Positions 46,417-58,400 of a DNA stretch of 64,000 bases are shown here, piece after piece. Every line of letters starts with the position of its first letter. Position 1 is the stretch's first letter. Both the position numbers and the translations under genes were made by a program. The DNA is taken from NCBI GenBank assembly GCA_035610365.1, contig CM069432.1, forward strand, positions 172,110,035 through 172,174,034, in the 5' to 3' direction. The notes under the pieces were generated by a model, which saw only the letters and a program-made list of their open reading frames with translations, did no database searches and was not told where the DNA came from. Source of the stretch: Aquatica leii (taxonomy: Eukaryota; Arthropoda; Insecta; Coleoptera; Lampyridae).

Positions 46417-49400
46417 CCATATAACCCTAAAAGAGAGTAAAAAACTAATTTTTACCCTCACGAAATCGAAATCCCACTAGAAAAATTAAATGCTAATTTT
46501 CTTTCATTTTTATGAAATATTTATTATAGTAAAGAAACATCATCAAACTTTATGAAAGTTACTTATATATTTTTACTTTAAAAATGTGCAACTTACATTT
46601 GCAACTTAATAGAGAATTAGCGTGTGGAAGTTTTTATAAGTAATTTGCAGTGAAGTTACATCTGAAAACTTGAAAAAGTTAAGTTCTTGAAAAATTGTGG
46701 TATACATTTTTATGTAAGTTTCAAAGTACTAACTTTAACAACTTTGCCGCAAATATTTGTAACTTACCGTGCTTAGTGGCTATAGAAAATTGTTTTTATA
46801 AAATCGGTAATTAGATTATTATTTACAATTTACCTTAATTTTATACCTTTAAAATTTTACTATCAATAAGTACGTATCTAAAATTATAAAAGAAATGTGT
46901 TTTTTTTTATTCGCATAAAAATAAAAATACTGTCATAAAAGTAATACTATTTTCTTATGGTTTGAGAAATACATGTAAAATTTAGTAATGGCAATCCCTT
47001 TTTTATTTACAAGACAAAAGGACATAACCTCAAGGTATATTTACAAGTATAAATACAGGTAATACTATTAAAATGTGACTGAAAATGCGGTAATGTTTAT
47101 TTTAGGGACATTTCCAATGACTATGGCTGTTACATACTTTTCTCACTGCAAATATAAGATCCAGATCCCTTAAACCAATCGTAATGAAAAACACACTAGA
47201 AGCAAAGAAAGAAAAGTAAAGGTAGCTGTGTTGCAAAATACTTGAAAACATGTATTTGAAATACGAAATACAAGATACTCTTTCAAAATAAGAATGTTTC
47301 TATTTAAAATGCATGTAGTTGAAATACTGCCCAGCCCTGTCTGTTATTCGGTTTACATTCCAACACTTTTTTTCTTTCTTTCATTTAGTCAAAGTATAAG
47401 AAGTGCATCGTTGAGGAATTATAATATTAGCTAACAGATTTTCTACATTATCCGTTGTTTAGTCAAAGACTAACCTAATATATTCTTTTTTTTATATTTG
47501 CGTAAGTTTTGTGAAGTGTTTTCTCATAAAAAGAAAATGTGCTTATTGCTGTATTTTTCTAAAAAAACGTTTATACTTTAATTTGCACATATCATGGCAT
47601 ATTGGCCGCCACTAATATTTTGAGCGCTGATCTTCGTTAAAAGTTTTTTGCCTGGAAATATTTTGAAAATTGGAATTCGTCCATACCGCTCAACTTTGAG
47701 GTTTATTATACCTACTTGTTATTTACAAACAGTAAAAAAACTGCTTTATCATCAGTCCCGTAACACTTAAGGACGCTAGCTTACTCTCGCACACAAATTT
47801 TTGGAATTCTTCTATCGTAACTCGCATCAATCATAAACTAACTGAGAAAATAATGAGTTAGTTTTTGAGTGGTGTGAATGACCTCTGCGCAATTAGACAC
47901 GGATCTGGTTATAGGAATTGGTTTTGAATTTAATGCTAATATAAAGCATTTAAACATTTCCAAATTAAGTTACTATATAAATAGACGCCACAAACATAAT
48001 TTATTATATTTTTATATAATTGTTATTAAAAATAATAAAAATAATTTTAATAAATATATACTATATATATAAACATGTAATTGTAATAGTGTAGTAGTTT
48101 GCGTTTGTTTATGCCGGAATGTAAGCTGAGCGTTACTGCGAATTAGACGTAAAACACATTTTTTAAAGAAATAACCACATCGTATTTTTTTATTATGTTG
48201 TTAATAATTGTTTAATCTAACTATTTGATATAATTGTAAAAAATTTGCAGAAAAATCAAAAATGAGTATTTTTGTAAAAATTGCGTTTGTTTACACCGGA
48301 ATGTAAGCTGAGCGTTGCTGCAAATGCGACATAAAATAACTTTTTTTTAAGAAATAGCCACATTGTAATTTTTTAATATGTTGTTTATAATTGTTTAATC
48401 TCGGTATTGGCGAATTTATAGAAAAATCAGAAATGACTATCTTTGATGAAAATTTTGTTGTTTTATGATCCGAACTGGAATGGCAGCGCGTATTTACGCA
48501 TTCGACTTAATATAACTGTTTTTTAAGAAATAGCCACATCGTAAGTTTTTAATGTTATGGCATATATTTATATGGTAACTTTAATTTGGAAATGTTTAAA
48601 TGCTTTATATTAGCTTTAAATTCAAAACGAATTTTTATGACTAGATCCGTGGCTAACTTCACACCAGTGTGTGAATAACGTTATAATTAGTTAATTTAAG
48701 AAAATGCTTGTTAATCCTTGGACCTGTTAAACAATGCTATCAGAAGTGTTTCAAATTTAAAAGATATGATTTATTATATCTATACTGTCTATTGACTACG
48801 AAAGTAGTCTCAATAATTTTAAATGTGTTAAAGGTTTTTCCTTGTACATTTATTTATTTATTTTTATCAACAGCAATGTTACAGTTTAAAAAAAAAAGTC
48901 TTTGCTGTGCGTATATGCTTGACAATAGAATCGTACGTAGAAACTAATATGCTTTGAAATTATTAAGGGGATACATTGTTATTGGTTATTATTAATATTA
49001 TTTAAATTATCAGTCCGCCAATAATAAAAAATTCAATCTTTCAAAATGTATTTAACATATGTTTCGAGCTTGCAATTATAAAGCTCATCTTCAGAAAACT
49101 ACAAAAAATATTATTAACAACTCATAAAAAGTTAAATTAAATTCAGTTCCTCCTACAGATGTATTACTTATAATCTCTAATCTTTTTTCACTTTTTGATT
49201 TTCCTGATTTTGTAACAAATGATTTATTAAAAATTACTAAATTTTGTTTAAATAACTTCAATCGCGATCATGGTTTCGAACTATTCGCTCTTTGGTTCCC
49301 GGTTATTAGTCATTTATCAAAAACACGCCCCCTAGCAACCGTAACCCAATCAGGGTCGAGCTTAATCATCCGTGACGATCCTTTTCCTTTAAATACGGTG

Positions 49401-52400
49401 ACTATTTCTTCTTAAGTCACTTCTACGGAGTTTAGAATCTGGCTTGTTTCACAAGTTGATTACCTAACTCGGTAGTGGTTCTTTGTTAGATTTTCGTTTG
49501 CTTTTTCAGGTTATCGTTTTCTTTCTTACCTTTTCATAGTTTAGGTTATGGCTTGTTTTACAAGTGGATAACCTAACTTTTGAGAAGTGCTTAGTTAGAT
49601 TTCGATTGCTTGTTTGAGTTTTGCGATTTATCTCACGCCCTGATGAAGCACCTTACGAAAGTGGGCGAAACGTTGGCAGCTTTGGTTGCAACTATGACAC
49701 GGTCCAAACCCAGAAGACATTCTAATGTTAGTATGGTTAGTAGTTGTAGGTTTTCTATAAATTTCAAATTCGAAAGTGTTATTATTATTTAAAGAAATTA
49801 ATAAATCAAGAAAAGGCAACTTATTATTTTTTGAAAATTCAACGGTAAATTTTATTCTATTATGAATATTATTTAAAAAATCTGAAAAGTTATGAACATC
49901 ATCATTAGAACCATTAAAAATACAAAAAATGTCATCAACATATCTCTTCCAAAATATTATTTTTTGTAAGAAAATTTGGTTTTTAGAAATATATTTACTT
50001 TCTAAATTGTTTAAGAAAATTTCAGCAAAAATAGATAATAAAGGAGAACCCATTGGAAGACCTAGATTTTGTTTAAAAAATTGATTATCAAATTGGAAGA
50101 AAACGTTATTTAAACAAAATTTACTAATTTTTAATAAATCATTTGTTACAAAATCAGGAAAATCAGAAAGTGAAAGAAGATTAGAGATTATAAGTAATAC
50201 ATCTGTAGGAGGAACTGAATTTAATTTAACTTTTTATGAGTTGTTAATAATATTTTTTGTAGTTTTCTGAGGATGAGCTTTATAATTGCAAGCTCGAAAC
50301 ATATGTTAAATACATTTTGAAAGATTGAATTTTTTATTATTGGTGGACTGATAATTTAAATAATATTGATATGCTTTGACTGAAATAAAATCGACAAAAT
50401 GTTTTTAGTTGTTTAGTTCGATACTAACAAATTTCATAATGAACACATCAATACATAATAAGTTCTTGGTATCTCCAATTATATGAAACTACAATATTAA
50501 ATATAAAATCTTAAGCTTTCGCGGTTGTTATGTTTAAAATTATAAGCGACTTCCGGCTTAGACACCGTCGTAGTAAAACACCCAGACTTAGGCTTGGTCA
50601 TAGTCTCTTCTTGAGAGCCAAAACAAGAAGTAGAACTTGGCCTTTGCCGTATTGTCGTTTGTGAACCCAAACAAACTGACGTTTCGCAAGACATTGCAGC
50701 TTGCATCTTCAGAGTGGTAAATGTCACTGAAAGAAAAAGTGGAAATGACGATATTTATACCAATAGCGATTAGCCTGATTAACGAACCTTATCGTTCCGT
50801 TACCGCTTGACTGACTTCGTTATTACTCGGAGTAAGTGTTTGTGTCCTTTCCAAGAAGGTCGATCTTTGTCTTAGAGGATATAATACTGGTAGCCAAGAT
50901 TTGCTGAGTCTTAAACCGTCTTCTCGGTTCATATTACAAGGATGTTTTTCTATTTCCACAGCTTCGCGGATTAGTCTGGGAAAATAGAAAGGAGTTCTAG
51001 CCAACACTTTAGTTTGGTCAAAGTTCAGCGTGTGTCCTTGGTTCCACACGTGTTCTGCCACTGCTGATTTAGTAACTCTGCGGTGTTTGCAGTCAGCCAT
51101 ATGTTCTTTTACTCTAACTTCAATAGAACGTCCCGTCTGTCCTATATAACTTGATCCACAGGAACAAGGAATTTTGTAAACTCCGGCATGTTTTAGAGCC
51201 CCTTGTTTGTCTTTAGCAGATATAAACCAGGTGTTCAGGGTATCCTTAGTCGTAAAGACAGTTTTAATATTATGTTTCTTTAGCACCCTGCTTATTTTGT
51301 CTGTTGAACCCATACAGTAAGGTAAATAAGCGGTGCTAGTAGGAGGTGATAAGTCTTCTTTGACTTTTGGATTTAATGCTCTTTTCCATGCGTTTTGGAT
51401 CTCTTTGAACCCGTATCCATTTTGTTGTAGGGACTCCAACAATGTTTCCTTTTCCTTTTGTAGATTTTCGTTATCTGACACACGTATAGCTCTTTTGGCT
51501 AAAGTATGCAAAACAGTATTCTTCTGTACTGGATGGTGGTGAGATTCGGCGTTTAAGTATCTATTAGTGTGCGTTTTCTTTCTATAAACGGAATGCCCCA
51601 ATTTTCCGTTATTTTTCTTTATCACTAGTACATCAAGAAAGGCTAGACTGCTGTTATGTTCTAACTCCATAGTAAACTTAATGCTGTTATGTGCAGAGTT
51701 TAGATGTTGAAAGAACTGGTTTAGTTTATCTTTGCCATGAGACCATACAACAAACGTATCATCAACATATCTGAACCAAGTTTTTGGTTTTAACTCAACA
51801 TTTTTCATAATTTCAGTTTCAAAATATTCCATGTAAATATTGGCTATAACTGGAGAGAGTGGTGAACCCATGACCGCTCCTTCTACTTGTTTAAACAAGT
51901 TGTCGTTATAACTGAAATAAGTGTTTTTGAGGCAGAGTTCGATGAGCAGAACTTCTTCTTCAGTAATTCTCTCCTTGAGCAAAAACAACACTTCGTCGAC
52001 CGGGACTTTAGTAAAAAGAGATACCACGTCAAAGCTGACTAAAATATCTTCTTTTGTTATACGCAAGTTCTTAATTTTCTCTACAAAGTCTGTAGAATCT
52101 TTGATGTGAGTTTCTGTATTTCCTGTCAACGGCAAGAGTTTTGCAGCTAGATAACGTGCTAACGATTGGGTTGGTGAATTGATGGTGCTCACTATCGGTC
52201 GAAGGGGGACTCCTTCTTTGTGTATTTTGGGAAGACCGTAGATTCGTGGCATAACCGGATTTTTGACAATCAAGATCTGTTTCATGTTGATATCGATAGT
52301 AGTGGAGTTTTTGATGGCGGAGTTTACCTTAGTGCACAAGGAGTTTAAAGGGTTTCTCTGTAGACGTATGTAGCAATCTTCTTAGAGTAAGTTCGTCATT

Positions 52401-55400
52401 TTGTCGTTGTAATCTTGTATGTTCATAACGACTGTAGCGTTTCCTTTATCTGCTCTCAATACTAGAATGTCCTTATTCTCACGTAACCGCTTAGCTGCAT
52501 CTCTCTCATGTCTGTTAATATTAGAGCGTGGCGGTTTTGCTTTTCTTACAATATTGCAAACATCTTGTCGAATAGTTTCAGAGATCTCCTTAGGTAGAGT
52601 GCGTATTGCAGCTTCTACTCCACATACTATATCTTCTATCGGAGTTGTCTTAGGCGTAACGGCGTAGTTAAAACCCTTCTTCAGCAAGGATGTGGTCTGT
52701 GCATCCAAAACCGTGTCTGTTAGGTTGATAATTACTTTATGGTCGTCTAACGTTTTCTTAGGCTGTGAAGGATGTAATCGCTCGAATTTCTTAGTTTGTT
52801 TCATTTTTGATTGTTCATAAATCTTGTTAGCTTGTATCGTAGTGATAGCATCTATTTTTACCCATATCGAGTATTCTAATTTGTTAGACAAAGTTAAATG
52901 TAACTTGTATAGCTGTTTGCTGACAGAATCCAGTACTTTGCTTTTATTGTGAATTTCCGAACGTAATAGTTCGAAGCCAGCTTTGCGAAAAATTCGCTCA
53001 GTATGAGAATTTAGAAATTGATGTTTAATTCTCATACACGATGGTAATACGTTGTGGTCTCGGCAACGCTTTAGAAATGCTAGGTCTGTAAGTAGCTTTT
53101 CTTTCTTTTGGCGCAAACGATCTAAAGATCTAGTTTGTAAAAACACCTCCTCGCCGTAGAGGTTTATAATATAAAATCTTAAGCTTTCGCGGTTGTTATG
53201 TTTAAAATGATAAGCGACTTTCGGCTTAGACCGCGTCGTAGTAAAACACCCAGACTTAGGCTTGGTCATAGTCTCTTCTTGAGAGCCAAAACAAGAAGTA
53301 GAACTTGGCCTTTGCCGTATTGTCGTTCGTGAACCCAAACAAACTGACGTTTCGCAAGACATTGCAGCTTGCATCTTCAGAGTGGTAATAGTCACTGAAA
53401 GAAAAAGTGGAAATGACGATATTTATACCAATAGCGATTAGCCTGATTAACGAACCTCTCTAAGGAGATCTCTAAAACTATTCGACAAGATGTTTGCAAT
53501 ATTGTAAGAAAAGCAAAACCGCCACGCTCTAATATTAACAGACATGAGAGAGATGCAGCTAAGCGGTTACGTGAGAATAAGGACATTCTAGTATTGAGAG
53601 CAGATAAAGGAAACGCTACAGTCGTTATGAACATACAAGATTACAACGACAAAATGACGAACTTACTCTCAGAAGATTGCTACATACGTCTACAGAGAAA
53701 CCCTTTAAACTCCTTGTGCACTAAGGTAAACTCCGCCATCAAAAACTCCACTACTATCGATATCAACATGAAACAGACCTTGATTGTCAAAAATCCGGTT
53801 ATGCCACGAATCTACGGTCTTCCCAAAATACACAAAGAAGGAGTCCCCCTTCGACCGATAGTGAGCACCATCAATTCACCAACCCAATCGTTAGCACGTT
53901 ATCTAGCTGCAAAACTCTTGCCGTTGACAGGAAATACAGAAACTCACATCAAAGATTCTACAGACTTTGTAGAGAAAATTAAGAGCTTGCGTATAACAAA
54001 AAAAGATATCCTAGTCAGCTTTGACGTGGTATCTCTTCTTACTAAAATCCCAGTCGACGAAGTGTTGTTTTTGCTCCAGGAGAGAATTACTGAAGAAGAA
54101 GTTCTGCTCATCGAACACTGTCTTAAAGTATTTTAGTTATAACGACAAGTTGTTTAAACAAGTAGAAGGAGCGGCCATGGGTTCACCACTCTTTCCAGTT
54201 ATAGCCAATATTTACATGAAATATTTTGAAACTGAAATTATGAAAAATGTTGAGTTAAAACCTAAAACTTCGTTCAGATATGTTGATGATACGTTTTGTT
54301 GTATGGCCTCATGGCAAAGATAAACTAAATCAGTTCTTTCAACATCTAAACTCAGCACATAATAGCATTACATTTACTATGGAGTTAGAACATAACAGCA
54401 GTCTAGCCTTTCTTGACGTACTAGTGATAAAGAAAAATAACGGAAAATTGGGGCATTCCGTTTATAGAAAGAAAACGCACACTAATAGATACTTAAACGC
54501 CGAATCTCACCACCATCCAGTACAGAAGAATACTGTTTTGCATACTTTAGCCAAAAGAGCTATACGTGTGTCAGATAACGAAAATCTACAAAAGGAAAAG
54601 GAAACATTGTTGGAGTCCCTACAACAAAATGGATACGGGTTCAAAGAGATCCAAAACGCATGGAAAAGAGCATTAAATCCAAAAGTCAAAGAAGACTTAT
54701 CACCTCCTACTAGCACCGCTTATTTACCTTACTGTATGGGTTCAACAGACAAAATAAGCAGGGTGCTAAAGAAACATAATATTAAAACTGTCTTTACGAC
54801 TAAGGATACCCTGAACACCTGGTTTACATCTGCTAAAGACAAACAAGGGGCTCTAAAACATGCCGGAGTTTACAAATTTCCTTGTTCCTGTGGATCAAGT
54901 TATATAGGACAGACGGGACGTTCTATTGAAGTTAGAGTAAAAGAACATATGGCTGACTGCAAACACCGCAGAGTTACTAAATCAGCAGTGGCAGAACACG
55001 CGTGGAACCAAGGACACACGCTGAACTTTGACCAAACTAAACACTTACTCCGAGTAATAACGAAGTCAGTCAAGCGGTAACGGAACGATAAGGTTCGTTA
55101 ATCAGGCTAATCGCTATTGGTATAAATATCGTCATTTCCACTTTTTCTTTCAGTGACATTTACCACTCTGAAGATGCAAGCTGCAATGTCTTGCGAAACG
55201 TCAGTTTGTTTGGGTTCACAAACGACAATACGGCAAAGGCCAAGTTCTACTTCTTGTTTTGGCTCTCAAGAAGAGACTATGACCAAGCCTAAGTCTGGGT
55301 GTTTTACTACGACGCGGTCTAAGCCGAAAGTCGCTTATAATTTTAATACAATATTAAACCTAAGTTTCTGACCGCACTCTTTGAATTTAGGTTTTGTTTA

Positions 55401-58400
55401 CATATTTTAACATAGACTTTTTCATGATCGCATCGAAACTTATGAAACATTCTTAATACTGAGATTATACACAGCGTCGGAATTGTTCATACGCGAATTC
55501 TATTAATGTGATTTATTTTATTTATATAAGATTTATATAAGGCGTACTGTATAAATTATTTAAAGCATCTGAGGTAACCTAACCAATAACCATTCATATT
55601 AAAATGGTAAATAAGCATTGTTTTACCTTTCCCTAGGATTAGAATCATCGCATGAATCCATTCTTTAATTTGAAATTATTAAGAAAACGTTATTGTTAAA
55701 GAATATTGTGGTGAATAAGTTAACATATTTAATTATGTAGAAGATTGGTGTATGCCAAATTTAATGATTTTAATAGTGTTTTGGTTAAGAGAATTTTTAT
55801 TTGATAACTAATCTAGTATAATAAGTAAAGCAGAAAGTAAACGATTGATTGCGTATCTAAAGTACTATACGGAACAGGCCACTAGATGTGACACTGGTAA
55901 AAAAAGATCGTGGCGATAGCGGCAGCTCAATCCATTTCTTTGAACATAGAAGTAGCAGTTTATAGACTTTTTCTGACTTGGTATTTTACTTGGATGGTAA
56001 CTGCTGACCAACGCTTGTCCAAACTTCTTTTCAAATACGACTGCAACCCCTCTGGATATCTGAAGATCTTCGCTCACGCAATGTGCGATAGCGTAATCTT
56101 TTCGTGTTTGGAACAGGTTTTCTTGTTCCTCAGTAGTAACTCCGACCCTAGTTTTCTCAAAACTTCCGTACATAATTATAAATTTATAGAAGTCGGTTCC
56201 ATTGACTTGATTCCTGGTTTTGGTTGTTATCACCTTTCTTCAGACCTGGTCTTGCGTAACCTTGTTGTCGCTAGTAAACAGGCGGCAAACTTCTTGAAAT
56301 ATTGCAAACTCACAGTTGCGGCTTTGATCGGAATGTGATCGGAACTCCAAACCGACAGAAAAACTCTTTCACTAATACGTATGACTGTAGCTACTTCTTG
56401 ATTAGGCATGGCGTAAGCTTCCGTCCATTTCGTGAATTAATCCATTACCATCAGATTCTGCGATGTCAATTGCCACTCTCTTTAAAGGGTTTTCCATGAT
56501 ATACTGTTCCATTGGTGCTTTGCACTTTTTTGCTGGACCATTTCCTGATGCACAGACCGTAAACTTACGATACCATTCCATGCCGTCTTCTTTGCAGTTT
56601 ATTCATTAGAATCTTTTTTTAATGTCTTCTTTACGCCAAAGTGTCCTCTTGATTTACCATCGTACAAATGCTAAATAACCTCTGACACACAATTCTTCGA
56701 CACTACCAACTGCAATCTGTTTTCTGTGTTGTCGACGTTCTCTAGGAATCGTTTAAGAAGACCGTCTTGTACTCTCAAAGAATTTTACTGCGCCCACTAC
56801 GCTTTGATATTTATGGGCAAAACACGCACTTCTTACCAGGTTGGTCGTCGCTTATTTGCTTTCTAGTTCAGGAATACTTTTGTTTTGGGATTGTTTTTTT
56901 GTTCGCTATGCAACTGTTCAGGTTTCCACTTGTCATCAACCATAACAGTTTTTTGCAGTCATTCGATCTTTTTTTTTAAGTCGCGAACAATGGCTGCAGT
57001 ATGCCAAACATATTCTGAACAAGGCATCAGTGTTCCGATGACTGTTTCCGACACGGTGTTCTGTATCATGGTTATACTCCTGCAGTTTCTCACGCAGTAA
57101 TTCTTTTCTGGCTTGGACAAAACTTTGCGAAAATATGCAATAACTTTTTTGTTTGTCCTGTAAAAGGACTAATTACTTGCATCGGTATTAAAAACAAATT
57201 TTCTATCTTCCCTAGGATAACTTAAAATCGGCAACGTGATGCTTGCTTTAGTTGATGAAAAGCGTCTTTACAGTCTTCATTCTATCTAAATTCTGCTTTT
57301 CCTTTGGTTAATTTTGTTAAAAGCTTCGCAATATTAGCAAATCCGAATACAAATCGTATATAATAGGTGCACAACTCAAGGAAACTTCGGACCTGATGTT
57401 TGTGCATTGGTCTTAGCCATGCTTGCACTGCTTGAACTTTGTTTGTGCGTTTACTCTATTTTTAAATACAACGTACTTTCTTCTTAAATACATAACACTT
57501 CTTTGGACTGAGTTTTATATTTAACCCACGCAGTCGTTGGAACACTTCTTTCAAGTTGTTCAAATGTTCTTCAAACGATCACGTCATCTAAATAAGCTAA
57601 GCACGTCTTTCAAGACAACCCGCGCAAGATGGTGCTTATCAAACGCTTGAACATCGCAGGAGCCTTACACAGAGCGAAGGGCTTCACAGTGAACTGCCAC
57701 AAACCAGTTCCAACAAGGTGTATAACGTATCGTCAATTCTCGTTAAAGGGTAGCTGTCTTTTTTGGTCACGTCGTTAAGCTGTCTGTGTCTACAAAAAAT
57801 CTCGTTGATGTATTTTTCCTTTTTACTAGCACTACTGGGAATGTTCATGGACTATTTGAAGGTTCAATCACACCTTCTCTCTCTAGATCCGTAAATATTT
57901 GTGGTTTCTTCTCGTTTTACCAAACGAAGTTTGCTGGGATATTGTCTTATCGGCTGAGCGTCTCTGGTATTAATTTTGTGCTTTACCATTTTAGTCTTTC
58001 TTGGGAACTACTGTCCAGCGCAAACACATCTTGATACCGCTGGATTAACACTTTAACTTTAGCCAGCTGGTCTTGGCTGAGGTTTTGGTACTTGGATGTA
58101 ACAATGTGTAAAGCTGTTGTGGGCACGCAGCTTTACTAGAATTTAAGCATCTTACAATTTGAGATACTAACGTGCATTGGCCTACCGCGGTCTCGAGTAG
58201 TATTTTTTCTATTGGTTCAACAGCCCGAATGTAGCCTTATCGAAAATTTTTATCCAGTCTTTACTCAATAAGGCTTCCTTACTCTGGCACATAAAAAGGA
58301 TTTTTTTCACTGTCGATCTTCAGGACATCGTTCTTCATATCTAAATGAAACCCATATTTCTTTATAACGTCAATTTTTAGGATAATTTCATCCGTGATGT

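Larger units (their letters stand above)
44555..46780. mobile_element. TIR element (2.2 kb) with CCACTAAGC ends
   Basis: The left end CCCACTAAGCAAGG (44555) and right end inverted GCCACTAAGCACGG (ending 46780) are flanked by TA on each side, which could be the target duplication. Inner arms are repetitive (AAAGTTACT, GAAACTTTC, TTGCAAGT words in both orientations). No transposase is visible; the frame 45368-45574 is unrecognised. Superfamily uncertain. Confidence 0.65.
48958..50368. mobile_element. Penelope-like compound insertion 1 (rearranged, truncated)
   Basis: An 11-bp direct repeat, ATATGCTTTGA, flanks it (48947-48957 and 50369-50379). The first about 265 bp (48994-49258) recur inverted at 50105-50367. 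Minus-strand frame 50053-49747 is Penelope-type RT (GSPLLSIFAEIFLNNLE, catalytic YVDD in KRYVDDIFCIFNG, IYRKPTTTNHTNI). An inverted piece of the region just upstream of it (PPTDVLLIISNL, DFPDFVTNDLL) lies on the plus strand at 49155-49255. A plus-oriented terminal-repeat segment (about 49330-49722) joins the RT. Three hammerhead-like cores are present. No endonuclease domain remains. Confidence 0.82.
50502..55346. mobile_element. Penelope-like compound insertion 2: full minus copy plus truncated inverted plus copy
   Basis: A 12-bp duplication, TACAATATTAAA (50490-50501 and 55347-55358), encloses two copies. The minus copy runs from its 5' terminal repeat (53453-53166) through one long ORF to its 3' terminal repeat (about 50800-50502). 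The plus copy starts inside the ORF at about 53455, lacks its 5' part, and runs to a 3' terminal repeat (55079-55346). One duplication around both copies suggests a single integration event. Both 3' ends face outward. This arrangement is known in Penelope-like elements. Confidence 0.93.

Noticed and set aside
44555..46780. CACTA (EnSpm) transposon because the ends contain CACTAAG
   Set aside because: The ends do not begin with CACTA at the likely boundary, the flanks fit TA rather than a 3-bp duplication, and no matching transposase is present. Left unclassified.
47260..47335. hAT MITE end (TACTGCCCAGCCCTG at about 47319-47333)
   Set aside because: Only one terminus was found. Without the partner end and target duplication the element cannot be supported.
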